64,000 nt of DNA from positions 62,001-126,000 of the forward strand of contig CALJKW010000030.1 in the NCBI GenBank assembly GCA_937980205.1, in the 5' to 3' direction. This DNA is from an uncultured Myxococcales bacterium. GTDB lineage: Bacteria > Myxococcota > Myxococcia > Myxococcales > Myxococcaceae. A program made the position numbers and the translations under genes. Numbering within the stretch: position 1 is the first letter of the stretch; each line of letters begins with the position of its first letter. Shown piece after piece: positions 56,065 to 63,638 of this stretch. Under the pieces are notes generated by a model. It made no database searches, was not told the DNA's origin, and saw only the letters and a list, made by a program, of their open reading frames with translations.

Positions 56065-57068
56065 GGGCGGTGCGGGTGCGCCAGGAACGAGAGCCAGGCG
56101 TCGGCGAGCGTGAGCGAGACCATCGCTTCGACGATCGGCACCGCACGCGGCAGCACGCAGGGATCGTGGCGGCCGTTCAGCGCGTGCTCCCGCAGCGTCG
56201 AGGGCGGCTTGAACAGCACGCGCAGCTCGATGGGCTGGCCGTTCGAGAGGCCGCCGTTGATGCCGCCCCAGGCGCTGGCGTCGGCGTGGAAGAGCGAGCC
56301 CGGCTGCTCGAGCCGCTCGACGGCGCCGAGCGTGACGCCCGCGACGGCGGGGATGCTCGCCAGCGCGCCGGTGAGCGTGGCCTTGAGCTTGCCGAAGACC
56401 GGCTCGCCGAGGCCGACGGGCAGGCCGGTGACGCGGACGTCGACGGCTCCTCCGAGCGAGTCGCCGGCCTCCTTGGCTTTTGTGATGGCGTCGGCCATCA
56501 GCGCGGCGGCGCGAGGGTCGGGGCAGCGCGTCGGGTGGGCGTCGACGTCTGCCCGCGTGAGCTGCGCCGGTGGCGCGCCCTCGAGGTCGCCGACCCTGGC
56601 GACCCACGCGACGGTGCGGACCTCGGGCAGCTCACGCGCGAGCAGCGCCTCGGCGACCGCGGCGGCCATCACGCGGCTGACCGTCTCGCGCGCCGAGGTG
56701 CGGCCGCCGCCGCGCGGGTCGCGGTGCTTGAACCGCGTGCGCCAGGTGAAGTCGGCGTGGCCGGGCCGATCTTCCATACGCAGCGCCTGGTAGTCCTGCG
56801 AGCGCGCATCGACGTTGCGCACGAGCAGCGCGATCGGCGTGCCGAGCGTCTTGCCCTCGTACACTCCCGAGAGCACCTCGACCTGGTCGGGCTCCTTTCG
56901 CGGCGTGGTGAGGGACGACTGGCCGGGCTTGCGGCGATCGAGCGCGGCCTGGATGCTCGCGACGTCGAGCGCGACGCCCGCCGGGCAGCCGTCGATGACG
57001 GCGCCCAGCGCGGGGCCGTGGCTCTCGCCGAACGTGGTGACGCGGAAGAGCGTGCCGAACGTGTTCAT
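56061..57068 (-). CDS. aroC: Chorismate synthase
   Basis: A 335-residue FMN-dependent enzyme making chorismate from EPSP, last shikimate step. MNTFGTLFRVTTFGESHGPALGAVIDGCPAG, RKEPDQVEVLSGVYEGKTLGTPIALLVRN, RPGHADFTWRTRFKHRDPRGGGRTSARET and GRHDPCVLPRAVPIVEAM are all family signatures. Starts at ATG 57068 overlapping aroDE. Length slightly short (typical 350-390). Confidence 0.96.
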   Translation of the reverse strand: MNTFGTLFRVTTFGESHGPALGAVIDGCPAGVALDVASIQAALDRRKPGQSSLTTPRKEPDQVEVLSGVYEGKTLGTPIALLVRNVDARSQDYQALRMEDRPGHADFTWRTRFKHRDPRGGGRTSARETVSRVMAAAVAEALLARELPEVRTVAWVARVGDLEGAPPAQLTRADVDAHPTRCPDPRAAALMADAITKAKEAGDSLGGAVDVRVTGLPVGLGEPVFGKLKATLTGALASIPAVAGVTLGAVERLEQPGSLFHADASAWGGINGGLSNGQPIELRVLFKPPSTLREHALNGRHDPCVLPRAVPIVEAMVSLTLADAWLSFLAHPHRP

Positions 57069-58189
57069 GCGGCCTCCAGCCACAAGCGGCGCTGGGCCCG
57101 CGCCTGGGCGACGAACCAGGTGGCGCCCGCCTTCACGGGCGCGCCCCCGAGCTCGGTGATGCGGCGCGCGAGGCGGTTCGCCGCGGCGCCGTAGGTGATG
57201 ACGAAGACGCGGGCGCCGTCGAGGCGCAGGCCGGGTGGCGCCGGCAGGTGCTCGGGCCAGGTCCAGAAGACGTCGCCGCCGACCGCACGCGCCTCTCGGG
57301 CTTTCACGGTGACCGTCTCGGCGCGCGCTGCCTTGCGGAGCGCCCACGCGGCGCCGCCGTCTCCCAAGATGGTGAAGGCCTGCACGCGGTGTCGCTCGAG
57401 CACGGTGCGGGCACCGTCGACGTCGGTGTTGTAGGCGCGCCAGCCGAACGGCGAGCGCACGAGCGTGTTGACGGCGGCGTCGCGGAAGCGGCCCTTGAAC
57501 GGCGAGGTGACCGCGAAGCCGGCGTAGTGATCGCGCAGCTGCTCGACGAGCTGCTCGATCGGCGCCTCGGGAGGCAGGTCCCAGCGATCGAACGGCTGGC
57601 GGTGGATGCGCGGAGAGCGCGCGTGCTCGATGCGGTGGCCGATGATCGCGAGGCGCGGGCCAGTGCTGCGATCGGCGCGAACGGCATCGGCGAGCAGCCG
57701 CTGACCGGGCGCGGAGGCCGAAGCCGCATCGAGGGCGAGGTAGTCGAAGGCGTTGCGGCGCGCGAGGACGGCGCGCCAGGGCAGGGCGCAGTCACCGACG
57801 CCGAGGACGGTCACGCGGCCCTCGCCGTGCTTCTCGATGAGCCGGCGCTGCGTCTCGAGCAGGCGGGCGTCGGGCTGCGGCTCGACGTGCTTGATGAAGG
57901 GGGCGGTGCAGCCGGACCAGTGCTTCAGCGCTTCGTCCGGCGTGAGCGGCCGATCGAAGTGCTGGGACGCGATGTCTCCTCCGGGGCCGTCGACCCACTG
58001 CGGGCGCAGCGCTTTGGAGAAGCCACGGCCGCCGCGGTGCGCGAGCAGCAGGGGGAGTGGCACCGCCACGTCGAACGCCTCGGTGAGGTCGTCTCGGACC
58101 TCGAGCGCGTCGGCGCCGCGCCGCTTCGCGCGCGTGGCGAACGCGAGCGCGTCGGCTCCGCGCGGCAGCGTGACGACGCGCACCGTCAC
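57065..58189 (-). CDS. aroDE: Fused type I 3-dehydroquinate dehydratase / shikimate dehydrogenase
   Basis: A 374-residue fusion. Residues 1-175 are a divergent type I dehydroquinase: ALEVRDDL, IASQHFDRP with candidate catalytic H77, Schiff-base lysine candidate K100 in FIKHV, and the end ASASAPGQR. Residues about 178-374 are shikimate dehydrogenase: RSPRIHRQPF, SPFKGR (K232), YNTDVDG (D256), a nucleotide loop LGDGGAAWAL (275-284), and a short remaining Rossmann domain. It supplies steps 3 and 4. Plants and Chlamydia have comparable AroD-AroE fusions; in this operon it explains the lack of separate genes. GTG 58189 overlaps aroK. Confidence 0.85.
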   Translation of the reverse strand: MTVRVVTLPRGADALAFATRAKRRGADALEVRDDLTEAFDVAVPLPLLLAHRGGRGFSKALRPQWVDGPGGDIASQHFDRPLTPDEALKHWSGCTAPFIKHVEPQPDARLLETQRRLIEKHGEGRVTVLGVGDCALPWRAVLARRNAFDYLALDAASASAPGQRLLADAVRADRSTGPRLAIIGHRIEHARSPRIHRQPFDRWDLPPEAPIEQLVEQLRDHYAGFAVTSPFKGRFRDAAVNTLVRSPFGWRAYNTDVDGARTVLERHRVQAFTILGDGGAAWALRKAARAETVTVKAREARAVGGDVFWTWPEHLPAPPGLRLDGARVFVITYGAAANRLARRITELGGAPVKAGATWFVAQARAQRRLWLEAA

Positions 58190-58662
58190 CGCAGCACCTC
58201 CGCGAGCGGCACCGTCTTCACCCGCGCGTGCAGCGCCTCGCGCTCGGCGAAGACGGTGGCGATCTCCTGCTCGAGGCTGAGCTCGGGCTTGAGGCGCGGG
58301 CGCGCCGTGTCGGCGAGCAGCCGAGCCCGGTACGTCTCGAAGTCGATCGGCACCAGCACCGGCGTGTGGCCGGCGAGCAGATCGGCGTGGTGCGCGAGGA
58401 AGCCGCCGCCGGCGGCGATCACCGCGCGACCGGGCACCGACGAGAACGCGCGCCGCTCGGCAGCGCGGAACTCGGCCTCCGAGCGCTTGAACAGCGCGCG
58501 CACCGCCACGCCTTCGCGCTCGGCGATCAGCGCGTCGAGGTCGACCGCCGGCCGGGCGAGTCGCTCCGCGAGCGCGTGCAGCACGGACGTCTTCCCGGCC
58601 CCGCGATGGCCCACGAGCACGACGTGCCCGGGGTAATCAGGCGACGACGCCGGTGTAGACAT
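58186..58662 (-). CDS. aroK: Shikimate kinase
   Basis: A 158-residue ATP-dependent kinase. Walker A GHRGAGKT (18-25), shikimate-binding DLDALIAEREG and the GGGF motif (AAGGGFLAH). The adenine-binding lid ARPRL is present. Overlaps menG by 26 bases and aroDE by 4. Fifth step of the pathway. Confidence 0.9.
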   Translation of the reverse strand: MSTPASSPDYPGHVVLVGHRGAGKTSVLHALAERLARPAVDLDALIAEREGVAVRALFKRSEAEFRAAERRAFSSVPGRAVIAAGGGFLAHHADLLAGHTPVLVPIDFETYRARLLADTARPRLKPELSLEQEIATVFAEREALHARVKTVPLAEVLR

Positions 58663-59326
58663 GCACCGTCCCGAAGGTGAGGGAGCGGTCGGCGATGTCG
58701 CTGAACACCCCGGCCTGCTTCATCAGCGCCGTGAACGCGTCGCCGCTGGGGAAGGCCGCGGCGGTGCGGTCGAGGTACTTGTACGCGGCAGGGCGGCCGC
58801 TGATGAGCCCTCCCACGAACGGCAGCACGTACGAGCTGTAGATGCGGAAGAGCGCTCCGAAGACGCCGCGCGGCTGGCCGAACTCGAGCACGACGACGCG
58901 GCCGCCGGGGCGCACGACGCGCGCCATCTCGCGCAGGCACTTCACCGGGTCGTCGACGTTGCGGATGCCGAACGCGATCGAGGCGACGTCGAACGTGCGA
59001 TCCGCGTAGGGCAGGGCCTGCGCGTCGGCCTGCGCGAACTCGACCTCGAGCCCGGCAGCGGCGGCCTTGGCGGGGGCGCGCTCGAGCATCTCGGCGCAGA
59101 AGTCGGTGCCGACGACGCGGCCGGCGGGGCCGACGGTGCGCTTGAAGGCGAGCGCGAGGTCTCCGGTGCCGGTGGCGCAGTCGAGCACCTTGGTGCCGGG
59201 TGCTGCGCCCGAAGCGCGAACCGCGGCGCGGCGCCAGAGCTGGTGCGTGCCGAGAGAGAGGACACCGTTGGCGAGGTCGTAGCGGGGAGCGATCTCGCTG
59301 AACATCGCCTGGACCTGCTGGCTCAT
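58637..59326 (-). CDS. menG: Demethylmenaquinone methyltransferase (MenG/UbiE)
   Basis: A 229-residue SAM-dependent methyltransferase, last step of menaquinone synthesis. MFSEIAPRYDLANGVLSLGTHQLWRR, LDCATGTGDLALAF, AQALPYADRTFDVASIAFGIRNV and LEFGQPRG are the UbiE/MenG signature. Because the rest of the men genes lie on the divergent strand, MenG function (rather than ubiquinone methylation) is most likely. ATG 59326 overlaps the DAHP synthase gene. Confidence 0.94.
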   Translation of the reverse strand: MSQQVQAMFSEIAPRYDLANGVLSLGTHQLWRRAAVRASGAAPGTKVLDCATGTGDLALAFKRTVGPAGRVVGTDFCAEMLERAPAKAAAAGLEVEFAQADAQALPYADRTFDVASIAFGIRNVDDPVKCLREMARVVRPGGRVVVLEFGQPRGVFGALFRIYSSYVLPFVGGLISGRPAAYKYLDRTAAAFPSGDAFTALMKQAGVFSDIADRSLTFGTVHVYTGVVA

Positions 59327-60159
59327 CGTGCCTCCACGCGGGCAGTCGCCGCGGCGCGCGGCGGGAAGGAGAGGGTGCGGCCGACCGCCACCGCCACCGG
59401 AGCGAGCCGCTGCATCAGCGCCTCGAAGCCGACGGGCGTGAGGGCCTGCGGCCCGTCGCAGAGCGCCTCCTCGGGGTGCGGGTGGACCTCGATCATGACG
59501 CCGTCGGCGCCGGCAGCAGCGGCGGCGAGCGCCATCGGGGTGACGAGCTCGCGAATGCCGGTCGCGTGGCTCGGGTCGACGATCACCGGGAGATCGGTGC
59601 GCGTGCGCAGGTAGGCGACGGCGGCGAGATCGAGCGTGAAGCGCGTCTCGTTGCCGAAGGTGCGGATGCCGCGCTCGCAGAGCACGACGTTCTCGTTGCC
59701 GCCCTCGAGCAGGTACTCGGCCGCGTGCAGCCACTCGTCGATGGTCGCCGAGAGCCCGCGCTTGAGCAGCACCGGGCGGCGGATGCGGCCGAGCTCCTTG
59801 AGCAGCGAGAAGTTCTGCATGTTGCGGGCGCCGACCTGCAGGAGATCGACGCGCTCGGCCATGTGGGGGATCTGCGAGGCGTCCATCACCTCGGCGACGA
59901 TCGGCAGGCCGTGCCGGCGGCCCGCCTCACAGAGCAGCTCGACGCCCTGAGCGCCGAGCCCCTGGAACGAGCGCGGGCTCGTGCGCGGCTTGTGCGCGCC
60001 TCCGCGCAGGAGATGGGCCCCAGAGGCCTTCACCGCGGCGGCGGCGAGCTCGAGCTGCTCGCGCGTCTCCACCGCGCAGGGGCCGGCGATCACCACCAGG
60101 CCTCCGCCTCCGAACGTCACGTCGCCGACCCTCACCTTGCGCGTTACCGTCGGTCTCAT
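59323..60159 (-). CDS. aroF: 3-deoxy-7-phosphoheptulonate (DAHP) synthase
   Basis: A 278-residue type I-beta (KDO8PS-like) DAHP synthase, first committed shikimate step from PEP and erythrose-4-phosphate. VVIAGPCAVET, LLRGGAHKPRTSPRSFQGLG, EVMDASQIP, LLQVGARNMQNF, LLKRGLSATIDEWL and IVDPSHATG carry the substrate- and metal-binding residues. It lacks an N-terminal ferredoxin-like regulatory domain or a fused chorismate mutase, so feedback control by those domains is not expected. First gene of the leftward operon; starts at ATG 60159. Confidence 0.93.
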   Translation of the reverse strand: MRPTVTRKVRVGDVTFGGGGLVVIAGPCAVETREQLELAAAAVKASGAHLLRGGAHKPRTSPRSFQGLGAQGVELLCEAGRRHGLPIVAEVMDASQIPHMAERVDLLQVGARNMQNFSLLKELGRIRRPVLLKRGLSATIDEWLHAAEYLLEGGNENVVLCERGIRTFGNETRFTLDLAAVAYLRTRTDLPVIVDPSHATGIRELVTPMALAAAAAGADGVMIEVHPHPEEALCDGPQALTPVGFEALMQRLAPVAVAVGRTLSFPPRAAATARVEAR

Positions 60160-60217
60160 GGTTCGAATCTTTTGCACACTTGAAAAATATCTGCAACCAG
60201 ACGATAACCAGGTGGTC
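60160..60217. promoter_or_regulatory. Divergent promoter region aro / men
   Basis: The 58 bases between the DAHP synthase and menF starts are clearly AT-richer than the surroundings. On the plus strand TTGAAA (60180-60185), a 17-base spacer and GATAAC (60203-60208) form a weak sigma-70-like promoter, which would start very close to the menF ATG and leave almost no leader. The minus strand has only poor -10 candidates. Treat as a hypothesis. Confidence 0.3.
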
Positions 60218-61303
60218 ATGCGGAACGCGATCGAGCCGTGCGTGGCGTGGGTGGTCGGCGGCGAGGCTCGGATCGGTTTCGGCGTCGCGGAGGAGCGGAC
60301 GGCTTCGTCGCTCTCCGAGGCGGTGGCGCTCGCCGCGGAGCTCTCGAGCAGCGCGGACGTCTGGTTCGGCGGTCTCGCCTTCCCCGCGGGGCGCAGCTGG
60401 CCGGGCTTCCCCGCGGCGCGCTTCGTGCGGCCCGAGCGCGTCGAGCGGCGGCGGCTCGCTCCGGCGCGAGGAGATGCGGCAGTAGACGAGGTCATCGGCG
60501 CGATGAGCGAGCCGTGGCGCGCGGTCGTGCAGCGCGCGGTGAGCACACGGGGGCTCGAGAAGGTGGTGCTCGCGCGGTCCGTCACGGTCGACGTGGCCGC
60601 GACGCCGTGGGACATCTTCGAAGCGCTCTGTGCCCTTCCCGCCGCGCGACACTTCTTCATCCGCTCTGGCGCAAGCGTGTTCATGGGCGCGACGCCGGAG
60701 ACGCTCGTGCGCTGGCGCGACGGGATCGTGGAGATCGACGCGCTCGCGGGGTCGGCGCGGCCCGGCGTCGACTTCGGAGAGAAGGAGTACCGCGAGCACG
60801 ACTTCGTCGTTCGCGACGTTCTCCGCGCGCTCGAGGGCCTCGACGTTCAGCGGCCGGCCGAGCCCTCGGTGATGGAGCTGCCGTACGTGCGTCACCTGCA
60901 CACGCCCGTGCGCGCGCGGACGAGCGACTTGGGGCCGCTGCTCGCGCGGCTGTTCCCCACCTCTGCGGTCGCCGGTGCTCCCCGCGAGAGGGCGCTCGAG
61001 TTCATCGCCGAGCATGAGGGGTTGGACCGCGGCTGGTACTCCGGTGCGGTCGGCTGCATCGGGCTCGGCGAGGCCGATCTCGCCGTCGCGCTGCGCTGCC
61101 TGCTGGTGGAGCAGGGCAGGGCGCGGCTGTTCGCTGGCGCGGGGATCGTCGCGGGGTCGGACCCCCAAGCCGAGTGGGAGGAGACGGCGCGCAAGATGTT
61201 GCCGGCTCGGCGGGCCATCTCGCGCGCTCAGGCGAACGTCGCCGCGGATCGCCTGCTCGAGCCCGCTTCGACTTCGCTCAGCGTGAACGGAGGTGCTGCG
61301 TGA
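60218..61303 (+). CDS. menF: Isochorismate synthase
   Basis: A 361-residue chorismate-utilising enzyme converting chorismate to isochorismate for menaquinone. Typical elements: EKVVLARSV, FMGATPETLVRW, IDALAGSARPG, EFIAEHEGLDRGWYSGAVG and FAGAGIVAGSDPQAEWEET. The N-terminal part is short compared with MenF/EntC (about 390-430). ATG 60218 is chosen; ATG 60158 would overlap the divergent start. The last about 12 residues (PASTSLSVNGGAA) are encoded by a family B repeat. GTGA overlap with menD. Confidence 0.9.
   Translation: MRNAIEPCVAWVVGGEARIGFGVAEERTASSLSEAVALAAELSSSADVWFGGLAFPAGRSWPGFPAARFVRPERVERRRLAPARGDAAVDEVIGAMSEPWRAVVQRAVSTRGLEKVVLARSVTVDVAATPWDIFEALCALPAARHFFIRSGASVFMGATPETLVRWRDGIVEIDALAGSARPGVDFGEKEYREHDFVVRDVLRALEGLDVQRPAEPSVMELPYVRHLHTPVRARTSDLGPLLARLFPTSAVAGAPRERALEFIAEHEGLDRGWYSGAVGCIGLGEADLAVALRCLLVEQGRARLFAGAGIVAGSDPQAEWEETARKMLPARRAISRAQANVAADRLLEPASTSLSVNGGAA
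61262..61290. repeat. Family B REP-like element spanning menF end and menD ribosome-binding site
   Basis: CCCGCTTCGACTTCGCTCAG followed by CGTGAACGG: a minimal family B copy without an internal stem. It encodes the menF C-terminus, and its last GG begins the GGAGGT (61289-61294) that lies 5 bases before the menD GTG. The element thus supplies part of a translation signal. Confidence 0.7.
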
Positions 61304-62943
61304 GCACCGGCGAGCTCAACTTCGCCTGGGCCGCCACGATCGCGGACGTTCTGGTTCGCCGCGGCGTGAAGCACATCGCGCTCAGCCCCGGCTCGCGCTC
61401 GGCGCCGCTCGCGCTGGCCTTCGCCGAGCGCACGGAGCTCACCGTCTGGCCGATCCCCGACGAGCGCAGCGCAGGCTTCTTCGCGCTCGGCGTCGGCATG
61501 GCGACCGGCACGCCCGCGGCGCTGGTCGTCACCTCGGGCACCGCCGGCGCGAACGCGTACCCCGCGGTCATCGAGGCCTCGCTGTCGAACGTGCCGCTCG
61601 TCGTCGTCACCGCGAACCGCCCGCCCGAGCTGCACGGCTTCGGGGCGCTGCAGACCATCGAGCAGCATCGCCTGTTCGGCTCGTACGCCGAGTTCGTGCC
61701 GCTCGGTGTGCCCGAGGCCGGCACCGCGAAGCACCTGCGCGCCACGATCGCGCGCGCGCTCAGCACGGCGACCGTCGTCCACCTCGACGTGCCGTTCCGC
61801 GAGCCGCTCGCGCTGGCTCCCGGCGCCCGGCTGCCGGCGGCGTTCGAGGGGCACGAGCGCTTCGAGGCCGCGCGTCCCGGCGCGGCGCACGCCGACGTCC
61901 GGGTGCCGGCGCGGACCGTCATCGTCGCCGGTCCCGCGCGCTTCTCCCCGGCGCAGCGCGAGGCCATTGCGGGCCTCGCCGAGCGCCTGCAGGCGCCGAT
62001 CCTCGCGGAGGCTTCGTCGGGTTTCCGCTACGGCGCCCACGCGTCGCACGCCGTCGCGCACTACGACGCGCTGCTGCGGGTCGAGCCGCTGCGCTCCGAG
62101 CTGAGGCCGGAGCTCGTCATCCGCGTCGGCGGGCCGCTGACCACGCGCACGATGCAGGCGTTCGTCGACGCGCACAGCGTCGTCGCCATCGCCGAGCCCG
62201 GGCGCGTCTGCGACCCGAACCACTCCGCGGGCGTCGTGCTCGAGGGCGACCCGGGCCTCACCGCCGCGACGCTCGCAGCCACGAGCCCCGACCCGAAGTG
62301 GCTCGCGCGCTGGCAGGAGCTCGACGCGCGCGCGGCGGCCGCGTTCGAGCAGCAGCTCTCCGGCGAGCCGGCCTTCGCGCGCTCCCTGGTCGCGGCGCTC
62401 CCCGCGGGTGCGAACCTCATGCTGTCGAACAGCATGCCGATCCGCGAGGTCGACGCCTTCGCCTCGCGCTCGGCCCGAGCGCTCGAGGTGTTCGCGTCGC
62501 GCGGGGCGAGCGGCATCGACGGCATCACCTCGACCGCGTTCGGCATCGCCGCGGCGACGGGGAAGAAGACCGCGCTGCTGGTCGGAGACACCGCGCTCTT
62601 GCACGACGTCGGCGGCCTCGTCTGGGGCTCGCGGCTGAAGATTCCGCTCTGCGTCGTCACCCTGAACAACGCGGGCGGGCGCATCTTCGAGCTGCTCCCG
62701 GTCGCGCAGTCGACGCCACGGCTCGGCGAGCTGTTCGTGATGCCTCCCCAGGTCGAGCTCAAGCACGCCGCGGCGCTCGCCGGCGCGACGTACCACGACG
62801 TGCGTGACGCCGGTCACCTCGGCTCGGCGGTGCGCGAGGCGCTCGAAGGCGGAGTGCACCTCGTCGAGGTCGACGCGCGCGGCCGCGATCTCTCGGAAGA
62901 CCACCGCCGGGCGTGGGCCGCGGTCGCGGGGGCGGTGCAATGA
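61300..62943 (+). CDS. menD: SEPHCHC synthase
   Basis: A 547-residue thiamine diphosphate-dependent enzyme adding the 2-oxoglutarate-derived unit to isochorismate. LSPGSRSAPLALAF, SGTAGANAYPAVIEASLSNVPLVVVTANRPPEL, GALQTIEQ, SNSMPIREVDAF, and the ThDP-binding VGDTALLHDVGGL...LNNAGGRIFELLP are characteristic. GTG 61300 with ribosome-binding site GGAGGT. Overlaps menH (ATGA). Confidence 0.95.
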   Translation: MSTGELNFAWAATIADVLVRRGVKHIALSPGSRSAPLALAFAERTELTVWPIPDERSAGFFALGVGMATGTPAALVVTSGTAGANAYPAVIEASLSNVPLVVVTANRPPELHGFGALQTIEQHRLFGSYAEFVPLGVPEAGTAKHLRATIARALSTATVVHLDVPFREPLALAPGARLPAAFEGHERFEAARPGAAHADVRVPARTVIVAGPARFSPAQREAIAGLAERLQAPILAEASSGFRYGAHASHAVAHYDALLRVEPLRSELRPELVIRVGGPLTTRTMQAFVDAHSVVAIAEPGRVCDPNHSAGVVLEGDPGLTAATLAATSPDPKWLARWQELDARAAAAFEQQLSGEPAFARSLVAALPAGANLMLSNSMPIREVDAFASRSARALEVFASRGASGIDGITSTAFGIAAATGKKTALLVGDTALLHDVGGLVWGSRLKIPLCVVTLNNAGGRIFELLPVAQSTPRLGELFVMPPQVELKHAAALAGATYHDVRDAGHLGSAVREALEGGVHLVEVDARGRDLSEDHRRAWAAVAGAVQ

Positions 62944-63638
62944 AGACGCTGCTCCTCCACGGCTTCTCGCGTGACGGCCGCATGTGGGCTCCGCTCGCGA
63001 CGGGCATCGCGCCGGATCTGCCGGGCCACGCGGGCACGCCCGCTCCGACGGGCACGTTCGAGGACGTCGTCGACGCGCTGGCCGGCTTCGTCAAGGCGCC
63101 GTTCGGCGTCATCGGCTACTCGATGGGTGCGCGCCTCGCGCTGTCGCTCGCGATTCGTTTCCCCGCGCGCGTCGCATGGCTGGTGCTCGACGGCGCTTCC
63201 CTGGGGCTCGAGACCGAGGCCGAGCGCGCCGCGCGCCGCGACGCCGACGCGAGGTGGACCGAGCTGCTCCGCACGCGCGGCATCGAGGCCTTCGCCGCCG
63301 AGTGGGCGGCGCAGCCGATCTTCGGCAACGCGCCGCGCACGGACGATCGCCGGGCCCACGATCCCTTCGCGCTCGCCGCGGCGCTCGAGTGCCTCGGCAA
63401 GGGCGCCATGCCCTGGCTCGGAGACGGCGCCCGCAACGTCCGCTGCCCGGTGCTGCTCATCAACGGCGACCGTGACACCCGCGGGCTCGGCGAAGCCGCC
63501 CGCGTCGCCGAGGCGATCCCGCACGCGATTCGCTGCTCGCTGCCCGGCCATCACGCCGTGCACCTCGAGGCGCCCGCCGCGTGGCGCGCGTGCGCCCGCT
63601 CGTTTCTCGAAGACCACCCACTGGAGGCAACCGCATGA
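62940..63638 (+). CDS. menH: SHCHC synthase (alpha/beta hydrolase MenH)
   Basis: A 232-residue alpha/beta-hydrolase fold protein converting SEPHCHC to SHCHC. HGFSRDGRMW, nucleophile S61 in GYSMGAR, acid LLINGDRDTRG and base LPGHHAVHLEAP. Starts ATG 62940 inside the menD stop. Position between menD and menB supports MenH function; sequence alone would allow a general hydrolase. Confidence 0.88.
   Translation: MKTLLLHGFSRDGRMWAPLATGIAPDLPGHAGTPAPTGTFEDVVDALAGFVKAPFGVIGYSMGARLALSLAIRFPARVAWLVLDGASLGLETEAERAARRDADARWTELLRTRGIEAFAAEWAAQPIFGNAPRTDDRRAHDPFALAAALECLGKGAMPWLGDGARNVRCPVLLINGDRDTRGLGEAARVAEAIPHAIRCSLPGHHAVHLEAPAAWRACARSFLEDHPLEATA

Noticed and set aside
60158..60217. ATG 60158 as menF start
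   Set aside because: It would overlap the DAHP synthase start codon and place the divergent promoter region inside coding sequence; the family N-terminus fits ATG 60218.
146..63112. Antisense frames over PBP1A, EF-G and aro/men genes that look long enough to be genes
   Set aside because: No domain similarity, no ribosome-binding sites, and sense-strand genes are certain.
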